Source: Haloarcula regularis
GTDB taxonomy: Archaea; Halobacteriota; Halobacteria; Halobacteriales; Haloarculaceae
Length of the DNA: 64,000 nt
Reading direction: 5' to 3'
NCBI RefSeq assembly: GCF_029338315.1
Contig: NZ_CP119794.1
Location: forward strand, 620,001-684,000
The notes under the pieces are model-generated. The model made no database searches. It saw only the letters and a program-made list of their open reading frames with translations, and was not told the origin of the DNA. Below, piece after piece: positions 1-8,401 of this stretch. How positions within the stretch are numbered: the first letter of the stretch is position 1; every line of letters starts with the position of its first letter. The position numbers were made by a program, and so were the translations under genes.

Positions 1-273
1 AGGCGAAAGCGGACCGCCTCGACTCCCGCGATCTATGCGAGATTCTCCCGCGAGACGGGGGACACCTCTTTTCAGCCATTCGACATCCCTGTTCTACATG
101 ACAGGATAAGGGCTGCGGGCGGTCCGGGGGCGAGGCAGTTCTGACCGCCCGAGAGCCGCAGGGTACTGCGATTTTCGCCACGCCTGTCGAGAGTATCGGG
201 CAGATCGGTGAGAGTGATCGTTCACACGAAGTGAACACGGTAAGGACGTCCAATCGAGAGCGGAAGGAACCGG
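1..273. other. Non-coding or unassigned left edge
   Basis: I see no convincing reading frame here. A T-rich patch follows ACACCTC near 68-74, and an inverted-looking GTTCACACGAAGTGAAC lies near 222-238 (arms GTTCAC and GTGAAC). Whatever lies to the left of position 1 is not visible. Confidence 0.3.
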
Positions 274-548
274 TTACCAGAAGGTGATCGCCACGTCCTT
301 CAGTGGCCGGTCGAGCGGTCTCGAGACCTGGCTACCGGTGTGGTGAGCGACGGGGAACGCGACGACGATCTCGAGCGGGCGGGCCGCTCCCACGCCGGTC
401 GACTGGTTCTCGATGTCCCCGTCGAGGACCGCGACGACGTCGCGGACAGCGGTTGGGAACGCCCGCCGGTCTCCTCGTCGTACATCCCGACGAGGACTAT
501 CCTGGCGAGACCCCCGGTCCCGACGATACCGGCCCCGTCGGTCAGCTC
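274..548 (-). pseudogene. Possible degraded remnant of a Gfo/Idh/MocA-type oxidoreductase
   Basis: Directly after the stop of the enolase-family gene, the minus strand reads about 90 residues without a credible start codon. The first third, in one frame, contains a dinucleotide-fold-like motif (GIVGTGGLAR). Near 451 the sense continues in another frame to a TAA stop at 274-276. That part contains DGDIENQS, then ARPLEIVVAF, and ends PLDRPLKDVAITFW, which resembles the C-terminus of Gfo/Idh/MocA sugar dehydrogenases. If right, some 250 residues between the Rossmann motif and the C-terminus are missing and there is also a frameshift, so this is a relic. The assignment rests on motif resemblance alone; a chance GC-rich frame is the main alternative. 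Confidence 0.3.
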
Positions 549-1722
549 ACTCGTAGGTGTGGAGGCTCCCCGTCTGGTTCGCTTCGATGTAGTCCCAGTC
601 GTAGTCGACGCCCAGGCCCGGGCCGTCGGGCACTTCGACCATGCCGTTCTCGTCGACGGTGTCGATCATGTCGGAGTAGTCGCCCTCGTAGACGGGCGGT
701 TGCGTGTTGGGACAGTCCGGGTGCACCAGGGCGAGCTCGTAGTAGTTGGTGTTCCGGATGGCCGCGATGCAGTGACGCTGTGCGGGTCCGGGCGCGTGGA
801 ACTCGACGTCCAGGCCGAAGCCCTCGGCCACGTTGGCGCGTTTCATCGCGCCGGTGATGCCGGCGTCGTACTCGGGGTCTGCCCGGAGGAAGTCCGTGGC
901 CTCGTTGGCGACGAAGTCCGTCGCCGGTTCGAGCCCCCGGACGTGTTCGGTCTGGAGGATGGGGGTGTCGAGCTTCTGACGGAGCTTGCGGTGGCCGTGC
1001 TGGGAGATGCCGCCGTCCCGGTACGGGTCCTCGTACCAGAAGAAGCCCTCCTCGTCACACGCGCGGCCGAGCTTCAGCGCGTCGGCGAACGTCTCGAGTT
1101 CGCAGGCCGGGTCGTGCATCAGGTCCATCTCGTCGCCGACGCGGTCGCCGACGGCGTGGACCGCCTCGAGTTCACGCTCCAGGTCGCGCGAGCCCTCGCT
1201 CCCGCCCCAGCCGTGGATCTTGAACGCGCCGTAGCCCATCTCGAGACACTCCTCGGCGAAGTCGGCGAAGGCCTCGGGCGTGTCGAGGCCGCCGTTCTCG
1301 TCGCCGTGGTAGGTCGACGCGTACGCGGGGAACTTCGTCCGGTACGTGCCGAGCAGCTCGTGGATGGGCGCGTCGTAGTACTTCCCGGCGAAGTCCCACA
1401 GCGCGATGTCGATGGGGCCCATCCCCATCCGGTCGTACTTCCGGAGGGCGCGCTTGATCTCCGACCAGTGGTGTTCCCGCTCGAGCGGGTTCTTCCCGAG
1501 GAGGTAGTCGGCGAACATGTTGACCTGGGCCGCACCCGGCGAGTTCCCGCCGACGTACTCCCCGGTGATGCCCGTGTCGGTGTGGATCTTGAGCCCGAAC
1601 AGCTTCCGTTCGGTCACCGAACCGGGTTCGTAGACGAGGTTGAACCCGTGCTGGTCCGTCCCCACGTCTTCGATAGGGTAGGAGAACTCTACTGACTCGA
1701 TGCTGGTAATCTCTGGTGCCAT
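547..1722 (-). CDS. Enolase-superfamily sugar-acid dehydratase (mandelate racemase/muconate lactonizing type)
   Basis: A 391-residue protein of normal length for the family. The capping domain (about 1-130) is followed by a TIM barrel. Acid/base residues appear as K168-I-H170. Probable metal ligands are D204 (HDPACELE), E231 (YEDP) and E259 (TEH), and a catalytic-type histidine is H309 (EFHAPG). The family dehydrates aldonates such as rhamnonate, fuconate or xylonate to 2-keto-3-deoxy acids. The substrate cannot be read from sequence, but the SDR and amidohydrolase next door favour a 6-deoxy-aldonate, and a xylonate dehydratase role is the main alternative because a xylose dehydrogenase homologue lies at 8.4 kb. 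The ATG at 1722 was chosen over upstream in-frame starts because a TTTATTG box lies 27 nt upstream, as for a leaderless mRNA. Confidence 0.85.
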   Translation of the reverse strand: MAPEITSIESVEFSYPIEDVGTDQHGFNLVYEPGSVTERKLFGLKIHTDTGITGEYVGGNSPGAAQVNMFADYLLGKNPLEREHHWSEIKRALRKYDRMGMGPIDIALWDFAGKYYDAPIHELLGTYRTKFPAYASTYHGDENGGLDTPEAFADFAEECLEMGYGAFKIHGWGGSEGSRDLERELEAVHAVGDRVGDEMDLMHDPACELETFADALKLGRACDEEGFFWYEDPYRDGGISQHGHRKLRQKLDTPILQTEHVRGLEPATDFVANEATDFLRADPEYDAGITGAMKRANVAEGFGLDVEFHAPGPAQRHCIAAIRNTNYYELALVHPDCPNTQPPVYEGDYSDMIDTVDENGMVEVPDGPGLGVDYDWDYIEANQTGSLHTYE

Positions 1723-1743
1723 ACGGGTCCCAAGAGAGACCAC

Positions 1744-1753
1744 CACAATAAAC
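1744..1753 (-). promoter_or_regulatory. TATA box of the enolase-family gene
   Basis: The minus strand reads TTTATTGTGG, centred about 27 nt upstream of the ATG at 1722. This is the usual haloarchaeal spacing for a transcript that starts at the start codon. Confidence 0.55.
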
Positions 1754-1782
1754 CTGCGTGCTTCCCCGAGGATTACCGCGTC

Positions 1783-1805
1783 GCGTCGGGCGAACGTCCC
1801 GACGC
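1783..1805. promoter_or_regulatory. Perfect 8-bp inverted repeat in the divergent control region
   Basis: Arms GCGTCGGG (1783-1790) and CCCGACGC (1798-1805) are separated by 7 nt. The repeat lies between the divergent enolase-family gene and the SDR, upstream of both core promoters, so it is a plausible shared operator. Confidence 0.4.
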
Positions 1806-1867
1806 CGTCCCGGGCTCTCGGAACCACCGGTGGATTCATCACGACATAGTGAGACGGTTCGCGTGCC

Positions 1868-2674
1868 ATGGTAGGGCACACCGAGTACGACTACACCGGC
1901 GAATCAGCTATCGTCACCGGGTCGACGAAGGGCATCGGCCGGGGCATCGCCGAGGGACTCGCCGAGGCCGGGGCGAACGTCGTCGTCAACGCCCGGGACG
2001 AACAGGAGGTAGCCAACGTCGCCGACGAACTCGATGACCACGGGGAGGGAAGTGTCGTCGGCGTCACCGCGGACGTCAGCGACCCGGCGGCGATAGAGCA
2101 CCTGGTCGACAGCGCCGTCGACGCCTTCGGCGAGATAGACCTCCTCGTGAACAACGCTGCGACGTGGCCCGAGGAGGCGTCGCTCGTCGAATCGTCGCTG
2201 GACCAGTGGAACCGGACGATGGACGTCAACGTCCGGTCGCAGTACTACGCCGCGAAGCTCGTCGCCGAACACATGATCGCCGAGGGCATCGAGGGCTGTA
2301 TCGTCAACCACACGAGCCAGGCCGGTGACCGGCGCACCGGCCCCTTCGGTCTCTACGGCATCTCGAAGACGTCGATAAACGGGCTGACCTGGCGGATGGC
2401 ACAGGAGCTGGCCGAACACGGCATTCGGATGAACGCCATCTCGACGGACGTCACCGAAACCGCACAGACCCGCTACGAGGCCGAACAGACGGCGATGGAC
2501 CACCCGGACAGGACCGCCGAGGAGGTACTCCGCGAGCGGGGGGAGAAACGCCCCCTCGGCCGCCTCGGACAGCCCGAGGACCTCGCGGACGCGGTGCTGT
2601 GGCTCGCCAGCGACCGGGCGGACTACGTCGTCGGCGACATCGTCCGCGTGAGCGGCGGGGGGAACCTAGAGTAG
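1868..2674 (+). CDS. SDR-family sugar or sugar-acid dehydrogenase
   Basis: A 268-residue classical short-chain dehydrogenase. The cofactor motif TGSTKGIG is at 17-24, NNA at 95-97, and the catalytic set is S150, Y163 and K167. It is divergent from the enolase-family gene and 4 nt before the amidohydrolase, so the last two are probably co-transcribed. In L-fucose/L-rhamnose oxidative routes an SDR oxidises the free sugar or the 2-keto-3-deoxy acid, and either step is possible here. The C-terminus ends VVGDIVRVSGGGNLE, the usual SDR closing segment. The exact substrate is unknown. Confidence 0.85.
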   Translation: MVGHTEYDYTGESAIVTGSTKGIGRGIAEGLAEAGANVVVNARDEQEVANVADELDDHGEGSVVGVTADVSDPAAIEHLVDSAVDAFGEIDLLVNNAATWPEEASLVESSLDQWNRTMDVNVRSQYYAAKLVAEHMIAEGIEGCIVNHTSQAGDRRTGPFGLYGISKTSINGLTWRMAQELAEHGIRMNAISTDVTETAQTRYEAEQTAMDHPDRTAEEVLRERGEKRPLGRLGQPEDLADAVLWLASDRADYVVGDIVRVSGGGNLE

Positions 2675-2678
2675 TCCC

Positions 2679-3550
2679 ATGCGGTTCGTCGACACCCACA
2701 CCCACACCTGGGGCCCGGACACCGAGGAACTGCCCTGGCCGGCCGACATCCTGCCGCCGGGATGGGAGGGCGCCTACACCGCCCACGACCTGGTCGCCGA
2801 CATGGACGCCGCCGGCGTCGAGGAGAGCGTCATGGTCACGACGCCGCTGTACGGCCGCGGCGTGCGAGCAAACGAGTACACGATGCGCTCCATCGAGGCC
2901 TACCCCGACCGCCTGTGGGGGGTCGGCCTGATGGACTTCTTCGGGGACGACCCCGACCAGGTCCGGGCGGACCTCCGGCGCGTCGTCGGCCACGACCGGA
3001 TGCTCGGCGTCAGGATGCACGCATGCCTGGCCTACGAGGAACACGCTTCGGAGCTGGACCGGACAGCCGACTGGATACTCGACGACGCGCTCGAACCCGT
3101 CTGGAACGAGGCGGCCGCGCTGGACACGTCGGTGTTCGTCTTCCCGAAGGCCGAACAGATTTCGATGGTAGAGACGCTCGCGGGCCGCCACCCGGACGTC
3201 CAGCTGGTCGTCGACCACATGGCCTTCCCGGACGAGACGACCGACCCCGACGAGTCCCCTGGACCGACTTCGAGGCGCTCTCTGCCCACGAGAACGTCGC
3301 CGTCAAGGTGAGCTCGCTTCCCCGGTCGAGCGATCAGGGATGGCCCTACGAGGACCTCTGGGGGTACGTCCGTCACCTCGCCGACTGGTTCGGGAGCGAG
3401 CGACTGATGCTCGGGTCGGACTACCCGTGGATGGACGACTGGGCCGACTACGAGGCCTGCCTCTCCTGGGTCGAGGCGGTCCCGTTCCTCTCGGCCCGGG
3501 ACTACGCGAATATGGCCCACCGGACCTTCGAGTCGGTCCACGAGGCGTAG
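2679..3550 (+). pseudogene. Amidohydrolase-2 family lactonase-like hydrolase, frameshifted
   Basis: The product would be about 290 residues, a COG3618-like metal-dependent hydrolase. It opens with VDTHTHTW (metal-binding H7 and H9) and ends with GSDYPWMDDWADYEA, where the family keeps a catalytic Asp. The frame is lost at the C4 run at 3256-3259: one more C joins DESP to WTDFEALSAHENVAVKV in one continuous protein. The family includes L-fuconolactonase and L-rhamnono-lactonase. Its position 4 nt after an SDR and beside an enolase-family dehydratase supports a lactonase in the same pathway. It ends convergently with the ATPase gene, 71 bp away. Confidence 0.75.
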
Positions 3551-3621
3551 CGTGGGCGCTCGCCCTCGATAGTGCGGTGCCGCCGCGTGCGCGAGAGCGC
3601 GGCTGACTTCGGCCGGCCGTC

Positions 3622-4419
3622 TCAGACGTCCGCCGCCTGCTCGCCGCGCTCACCCTCCGGCATTCCGCCGACCATCCGCTTGACGATCTCGTCCTGGTCG
3701 AACTCGTCGGCGTCGACGATGCCCGCGCTCTTGCCCTGGTGGAGGACGTGGATGCGGTCGGCCGCCCGCCGGATGTAGTCGAGGTTGTGCGAGATGAGGA
3801 TGATGGAGATACCCTGTTCCTGCATGCGGTCGATGAGGTCGAGGACCCGGTCGGCGCCCTCTACCGAGAGCGCACTCGTCGGTTCGTCCATGATGACGAT
3901 CTTCGGGTCCGACAGGAGCGTTCGGGAGATGCTGACGAGCTGTCGTTCCCCGCCCGAGAGGTTCGACACCTTCTCGTCGACGTCGACGCGTATCTCGAGG
4001 TCGTCCAGCAGCTCGCGGGCACGCTTTCGCATCGCCGGTTTGTTGAGGACCCCGAACAGCCCCGAGGGCCCCGACACCGACTCGCGGCCGAGGAAGATGT
4101 TCTGGGTGACGGTGAGGTTACCGGCGACGGCGAGGTCCTGGAACGTCGTCTCGATACCCAGGTCCTTCGAGGCGCGGGGATTCGCTATCTCGACTACCTC
4201 GCCGTCGACGCGGATGGTTCCCGAATCCGGCTGAAGCGCCCCGGCGAGACACTTGATGAGCGTCGACTTGCCGGCGCCGTTGTCGCCGGCCAGCGCGAGA
4301 ATCTCGTTGCGGCGGAGTCTGAACGTGACGTCCGACAGCGCGACCACCTCGCCGAACGTCTTCGTGATGCCCTCCATCTCGACGATGTGGTCCACGTCGG
4401 CGGCTGTCGCCTGGGCCAT
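3622..4419 (-). CDS. CUT2-type sugar ABC importer, single-domain ATPase
   Basis: A 265-residue ABC ATPase with Walker A GDNGAGKST (45-53), signature LSGGERQ (154-160), Walker B IVIMDEP (174-180) and switch H211. Bacterial RbsA-type CUT2 ATPases usually carry two fused ABC domains; this one has a single domain, as in FrcA-like proteins. The ATG at 4419 is preferred over 4443 because TTTTATTG lies 27 nt upstream of it. The matching permease and binding protein lie divergently beyond an IS6-family insertion, so the transporter genes are split into two oppositely directed units. It would act at the inner face of the membrane. Confidence 0.85.
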   Translation of the reverse strand: MAQATAADVDHIVEMEGITKTFGEVVALSDVTFRLRRNEILALAGDNGAGKSTLIKCLAGALQPDSGTIRVDGEVVEIANPRASKDLGIETTFQDLAVAGNLTVTQNIFLGRESVSGPSGLFGVLNKPAMRKRARELLDDLEIRVDVDEKVSNLSGGERQLVSISRTLLSDPKIVIMDEPTSALSVEGADRVLDLIDRMQEQGISIILISHNLDYIRRAADRIHVLHQGKSAGIVDADEFDQDEIVKRMVGGMPEGERGEQAADV

Positions 4420-4440
4420 GGCTGTGAGATGTCGGCCGTA

Positions 4441-4449
4441 CAATAAAAG
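4441..4449 (-). promoter_or_regulatory. TATA box of the ATPase gene, abutting the IS target duplication
   Basis: The minus strand reads CTTTTATTG, centred 27 nt upstream of the ATG at 4419. The IS target duplication begins 2 nt further upstream at 4451, so the core box survives but everything beyond the BRE position has been replaced by the element. Confidence 0.6.
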
Positions 4450-4450
4450 G

Positions 4451-4458
4451 GTTGGCCC
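4451..4458. repeat. 8-bp target site duplication, left copy
   Basis: GTTGGCCC, identical to 5204-5211 on the other side of the insertion sequence. An 8-bp duplication is typical of IS6-family elements. Confidence 0.9.
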
Positions 4459-4472
4459 GGCACTGTCTAGTT
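4459..4472 (+). repeat. IS6-family terminal inverted repeat, left
   Basis: GGCACTGTCTAGTT, a perfect inverted match to 5190-5203. Confidence 0.9.
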
Positions 4473-5147
4473 CTGAATCTCCTCAGCTGGCGTTCGGCCG
4501 TCGAGTGCTTGGTTTGGTCGTTCATGGTTGTAGTGGTATCTGAAGCGTTGTAGCCACTGTTTCGCGCTGGACTGACTGCCCCTCCAGAAGGAGTGGAAGC
4601 GGTCGATTCGCATAGTCACAGTCTGGAACCACTTTTCGATGTGGTTCCGGATTCGGTAGTCGAGCCGACCGCTCAAATCGTGGCGTGAGAGGGCAGTCAG
4701 ATAGCCGCCAGCATCGACGAGAAACACTGTATCGGCAACATCATGTTTCTCGGTGAGTCGATGCAGGAACGCCGCCGCGGGGTCGGTCCCGCGGCGACTG
4801 AACACGTCGATTTCTAGCAACAGCTTCGAATCGACGTCGACGGCGGCATAGAGCCACTTTTTCTCACCGTCAACCTTGATCTGTTTCTCGTCGACCGCGA
4901 CCCGCGACGGCGCTGCCGTCGGCGGGTCGCTCTGTGCTTCAGACAGCGTATGAACCCAGTTCCAGACCGCACCGTGAGAGCGATCGACTCCCAGCAGGTC
5001 TAAGATAGCGACCGTCTCCCTGATCGACAGCCCCGCCGTATGGAGACGCACCCCAAACCGCCGGACGGGTGTCGGGGTGCGCTCGTTCTCCCAAACGTCT
5101 TGACTGTCCTCATCTAACGTCTCGCTGAGGAGGTCTGCGAGTTGCAT
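4467..5147 (-). CDS. IS6-family transposase
   Basis: A 226-residue DDE transposase from the ATG at 5147; a GTG two codons upstream (5153) would add MS. Family landmarks are RFGVRLHTAGLSIRET near the N-terminus, the first acidic residue in AVDEKQIKVDG, the second in VFLVDAGGY, and the C-terminal YNHERPNQALDGRTPAEE segment. The frame is intact, so the protein is probably active in copy-in transposition. It transcribes toward the ATPase gene; its stop lies 8 bp inside the left inner end of the element. Haloarchaeal ISH14/ISH15-like members have about this size, though the exact ISH type is not claimed. Confidence 0.88.
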   Translation of the reverse strand: MQLADLLSETLDEDSQDVWENERTPTPVRRFGVRLHTAGLSIRETVAILDLLGVDRSHGAVWNWVHTLSEAQSDPPTAAPSRVAVDEKQIKVDGEKKWLYAAVDVDSKLLLEIDVFSRRGTDPAAAFLHRLTEKHDVADTVFLVDAGGYLTALSRHDLSGRLDYRIRNHIEKWFQTVTMRIDRFHSFWRGSQSSAKQWLQRFRYHYNHERPNQALDGRTPAEEIQN

Positions 5148-5189
5148 GGACACTTCTCGCTACGGCCTCCTCGCTTCTCAAACTCGCTC

Positions 5190-5203
5190 AACTAGACAGT
5201 GCC
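5190..5203 (-). repeat. IS6-family terminal inverted repeat, right
   Basis: AACTAGACAGTGCC on the plus strand, the exact complement of the left end at 4459-4472. Confidence 0.9.
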
Positions 5204-5211
5204 GTTGGCCC
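5204..5211. repeat. 8-bp target site duplication, right copy
   Basis: GTTGGCCC, identical to 4451-4458. Only about 80 bp separate it from the permease start at 5291. Confidence 0.9.
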
Positions 5212-5290
5212 CGTCGCGGACCGTCAGACAGCGAGCAGACATGTCACTTCGGCCAAAGACTTACTACCGCGTCGCCTGAAGCACCCGACC

Positions 5291-6275
5291 ATGGCGCGTA
5301 CGGCCGTCGACGTCGGTGCTGCCAGGGAGCAGGTCACGCTCAAACAGATCAGCCAGTACGGGCCGATAATCGGGCTCGTGGGACTGTACGTCGCGTTCAC
5401 GCTGCTGAACGACAGGTTCCTGACAGTCGGGAACCAGGTCAACGTGCTCCAGCAGGTGTCGATAATCGGCATCATGGCCATCGGCGTCACCTTCCCCATC
5501 CTCTGTGCGGAGATCGACCTGAGCATCGCCCAGGTGATGGAGGTCGGCGGGCTGACGATCGCGACGCTGGCGGTCGGTGCGCGGCTGTTCGAGGGGTTCG
5601 CCATCCCGGTGCCGGCGGCCATACTCGTGGGTCTGTTGCTCGGTGCCACCTTCGGGGCCGTGTCCGGGTTCGTCACCGCGCGGTTCGGCGTCCCGTCGTT
5701 CATGACCACGTTGGCGATGCTGTTTCTCGCCGACGGGTTCGGTCTCATCGTCTCGGGCAACCGCCCTATCATCGGGTTGCCGGCGTCGCTGACGGCCATC
5801 GGCGGCTCCCGCGTGCTCGGGTTCCCGAGCATCGTCATCGTCTTCCTCGCCCTGCTGGTCGCGTCACAGCTGCTCCTCTCGTACACGAAGTTCGGCCTCT
5901 ACATCTACGCTATCGGTGGCGACCGGCAGGCTGCAGAGCGGATGGGTATCAACGTCCCGCTGGTACGGCTGGGGACGCTCATCATCTCGGGGCTGTTTGC
6001 TGGCATCGCCGGCCTCGTCACCCTCGGACGCCTCGGCAGCGCCGTCCCGACGATGGGCGGGACTCCTGTTGCCGCCCATCGCCGCCGTCATCCTCGGCGG
6101 GGCCAACCTGTTCGGGGGCTCAGGCAACATGGTCGGCACGCTCGTTGGCGTGCTCATCCTCGGCATCCTCCAGAACGGCCTGAACCTGATGGGCGTCGGC
6201 CCGTCGGGCCAGCTGGTCGCCCAGGGCATCGTCCTGATGCTGGCCGTCCTCGCGAACGTCGTCGGCCAGGACTGA
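5291..6275 (+). pseudogene. CUT2-type sugar ABC importer permease, frameshifted
   Basis: The product would be a polytopic membrane protein of about 327 residues. The conserved EIDLSIAQVMEVGGL segment early on and AAVILGGANLFGG near the end are hallmarks of RbsC-like permeases. The reading frame shifts at GGG 6059-6061: with one G fewer, PTMGG runs straight into LLLPPIAAVILGG. It follows the IS insertion by about 80 bp; a weak TTACTA box (5261-5266) lies at the right distance for a leaderless start. The binding protein gene follows 72 bp downstream. The partner ATPase is most likely the divergent gene at 3.6-4.4 kb. Confidence 0.8.
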
Positions 6276-6347
6276 TACCTGATAACTGAAAGGACGTTCG
6301 TTTATACCGATAGTTCTTTGACAGGGCGTGTCAAATTGCGGTAGTGT

Positions 6348-7446
6348 ATGTCACGCGACATTCCCAGGCGACGGTTCATCCGTACCAGCGCGATCGCAGG
6401 CACGGCACTCTTCGCCGGTTGTGGGGGTGACGGCGGCGACGGTGGCGGCGACGGCGGTGACGGAAGTGGCGACGGCGGGGACGGCAGTGACGGCGACGAC
6501 GGTATGGACGGCGGGGACGGCGACGACGGCATGGACGGCGGGGACGGCGAGCAGACGACCACAGAGAGCGGCCCCCCCCTCGGTCGCGCTCTCGGTGCCG
6601 TCGCTGGAGTTCACGTTCTTCGCCCGGATGCAGAACGCGTTCGACGCCGCCAAGAGCGACGGGACCATCGCCTCGGACTCGACGTTCTACGACGCCGGTA
6701 ACTCACAGAGCACGCAGGTCTCCGACGTCGAGACGGCCATCTCGAACGAGGTGGACCTCCTGCTCATCTCGGCGATTACGGCCGAGGGAGTCATCAACGC
6801 CATCAGTCAGGCCAACGAGGCCGACATCCCCGTCGTCGCCATCGACCGGAACGTCGCTCAGGGGGAGACGGTGAGCTACGTCGCCTCCGACAACGTCCAG
6901 CTGGGCCGTCGCTCGACGGAGCTGTGTCTGGGCTTCATGGAGGAGATGGAGCAGAAGGACACCTACAACATCGTCCAGCTCGAGGGGACGCCAGGGGCGA
7001 GCGTGACCAACGACCGCGGCGAAGGGTTCAGCAACGCCGTGAGCAACAACGACAGTCTCAGCCGCCTCGCCAGTCAGACCGGCGAGTTCTCCACGCAGAA
7101 CGCCCTGAGCGTCATGGAGGACTTCATCACCCAGTACGGCGACGAGATTGACGGCGTGTTCTGTCAGAACGATCTGATGGCGCTCGGCGTTCACCAGGCG
7201 CTCCAGAACGCGGACATGTCGGTGCCGGTCACCGGCATCGACGGCACGGAAGCGTGGGTCCAGCGGTTTTCGGACAACGAGTTCTACGGGACCATCGCGC
7301 AGCTGCCAGAGGAGATGGTCAACACCGCCATCGAGACGGGGAAGGCCCACCTCGCCGGCGAGGACGTCGAGGACACCATCGTCATCGAGGGCCTCGAGGT
7401 CACCCAGGACAACGCATCCGACTACCTCAGCCAGTACTTCGGCTGA
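6348..7446 (+). pseudogene. Sugar ABC importer substrate-binding lipoprotein, frameshifted
   Basis: The product would be about 365 residues. A Tat-lipoprotein signal (RRRFIRTSAIAGTALFAGC) opens it, followed by a long Gly/Asp linker and a type-1 periplasmic binding fold related to ribose-binding proteins (FFARMQNAFDAA, then DVETAISNEVDLLLISA). The frame is lost at the C8 run 6572-6579; with seven C the linker joins SVALSVPSLEFTFF. A TTTATA at 6300-6305 could serve as promoter with a leader of roughly 15-20 nt. It is the receptor of the split importer with the permease just upstream. Confidence 0.8.
6489..6542 (+). repeat. Two tandem copies of a 27-bp unit in the lipoprotein linker
   Basis: Units 6489-6515 and 6516-6542 differ by one base (T/C) and encode DGDDGMDGG-type repeats. 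They form the acidic, flexible tether after the lipobox. Confidence 0.85.
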
Positions 7447-7539
7447 GCGGGTCGGTGCCGTTCGACCGCCACCGGACCAGATTTTAAGCGGCGTCGGTGA
7501 GAGTGGACGGCCCGTAGCACCGACGGAGGCTCCCTGAAC

Positions 7540-8400
7540 ATGACACAGGACACGATTCACGCGACGTGGGGAGACTGGCTCGCCGGAGAGATAACGGGCG
7601 CGACGCCGGACGGCGTTGCCGTCTGGTATCTCGGCTGCAACAGCGTCGTCCTCAAGTCACAGGCGGCGACACTGTACGTCGACCCGTACTTCGGGGACGG
7701 CGACCCGCCGAAACTCGTGCGGATGATTCCGGTCCCGATGGACCCCGCCGACGCGGCGGCCGACGCCGTCCTCGTGACCCACGAGCACATCGACCACATG
7801 CACCCGCCGTCGTACGGCCCGCTCCTGGAGGACGACGGGACACTCCACGCGCCGCAGGCGTCCTACGACGAACCGGACTACGAGGGCGACCTGCGGGTCA
7901 CGGAAGACCGACGCTCGGTCGTCGGCGAGGGCGACTCGTTCACGGTCGGCGACTTCACCGTCCACGTCCGCGGCGCCGACGACCCCGACGCCATCGAACC
8001 CGTCTCGTACGTCGTCGAGCACGAGGCCGGGACGTTCTTCCACCCGGGCGACAGCAAGCCGGCCGACGCCTTCGCGGCCATCGGCGACGAGTTCGACATC
8101 GACCTGGGCGTGCTCGCCTTCGGCACCGTCGGCCGCATCCACCACAGCGAGGGCAGCGAGACCAGGCCGACGAAGTGGTACATGTCCGAGAACGAGGTCG
8201 TCGAGGCCGCGAACGACCTCCGACTGGCCCGCCTGCTGCCCACGCACTTCGACATGTGGAAAGGCGTTACCGGCGACCCGAAGGGGCTGCACGAACACGC
8301 CGCGTCCTACGAGTACCCCCGGGCACTCGAGGTCGTCAGCGTCGGCGACCGAGTCGACCTCGATGCGCCCGGTGTCGTCCCGCCGTCGACGCACCGCTGA
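7540..8400 (+). CDS. Metallo-beta-lactamase fold hydrolase, UlaG-like
   Basis: A 286-residue protein with the MBL signature H81-E-H83-I-D85-H86. Further metal ligands are likely in HPGDSKPADA and near LLPTHFDMWKG. The arrangement and the KWYMSENEVVEAANDL segment resemble UlaG (L-ascorbate-6-phosphate lactonase) and its relatives. The phosphorylated lactone specificity of true UlaG is not established here. It follows the importer genes by 93 bp on the same strand, with TTTTAAGC at 7481-7488 as a possible promoter, and ends 1 bp before the convergent xylose dehydrogenase homologue. A lactonase or sugar-phosphate hydrolase within the island is a reasonable inference. Confidence 0.75.
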   Translation: MTQDTIHATWGDWLAGEITGATPDGVAVWYLGCNSVVLKSQAATLYVDPYFGDGDPPKLVRMIPVPMDPADAAADAVLVTHEHIDHMHPPSYGPLLEDDGTLHAPQASYDEPDYEGDLRVTEDRRSVVGEGDSFTVGDFTVHVRGADDPDAIEPVSYVVEHEAGTFFHPGDSKPADAFAAIGDEFDIDLGVLAFGTVGRIHHSEGSETRPTKWYMSENEVVEAANDLRLARLLPTHFDMWKGVTGDPKGLHEHAASYEYPRALEVVSVGDRVDLDAPGVVPPSTHR

Positions 8401-8401
8401 C

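Larger units (their letters stand above)
4459..5203 (-). mobile_element. Complete IS6-family insertion sequence, 745 bp
   Basis: The element is bounded by perfect 14-bp terminal inverted repeats (GGCACTGTCTAGTT at 4459-4472 and its complement at 5190-5203). Identical 8-bp direct repeats GTTGGCCC flank it. It carries one transposase gene that fills nearly all of its length. Intact ends, intact frame and an unmutated target duplication point to a recent insertion. It sits between the divergent ATPase (start 4419) and permease (start 5291) genes and has separated their control region. Confidence 0.92.

Noticed and set aside
4467..5153. GTG 5153 as the transposase start
   Set aside because: ATG 5147 is two codons away and equally placed; the choice changes the protein by two residues only, and ATG was preferred.
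6489..6542. The 27-bp tandem repeats as a mobile or regulatory repeat
   Set aside because: They stay in frame and encode the Gly/Asp linker of a lipoprotein, so slippage in a flexible tether is enough.
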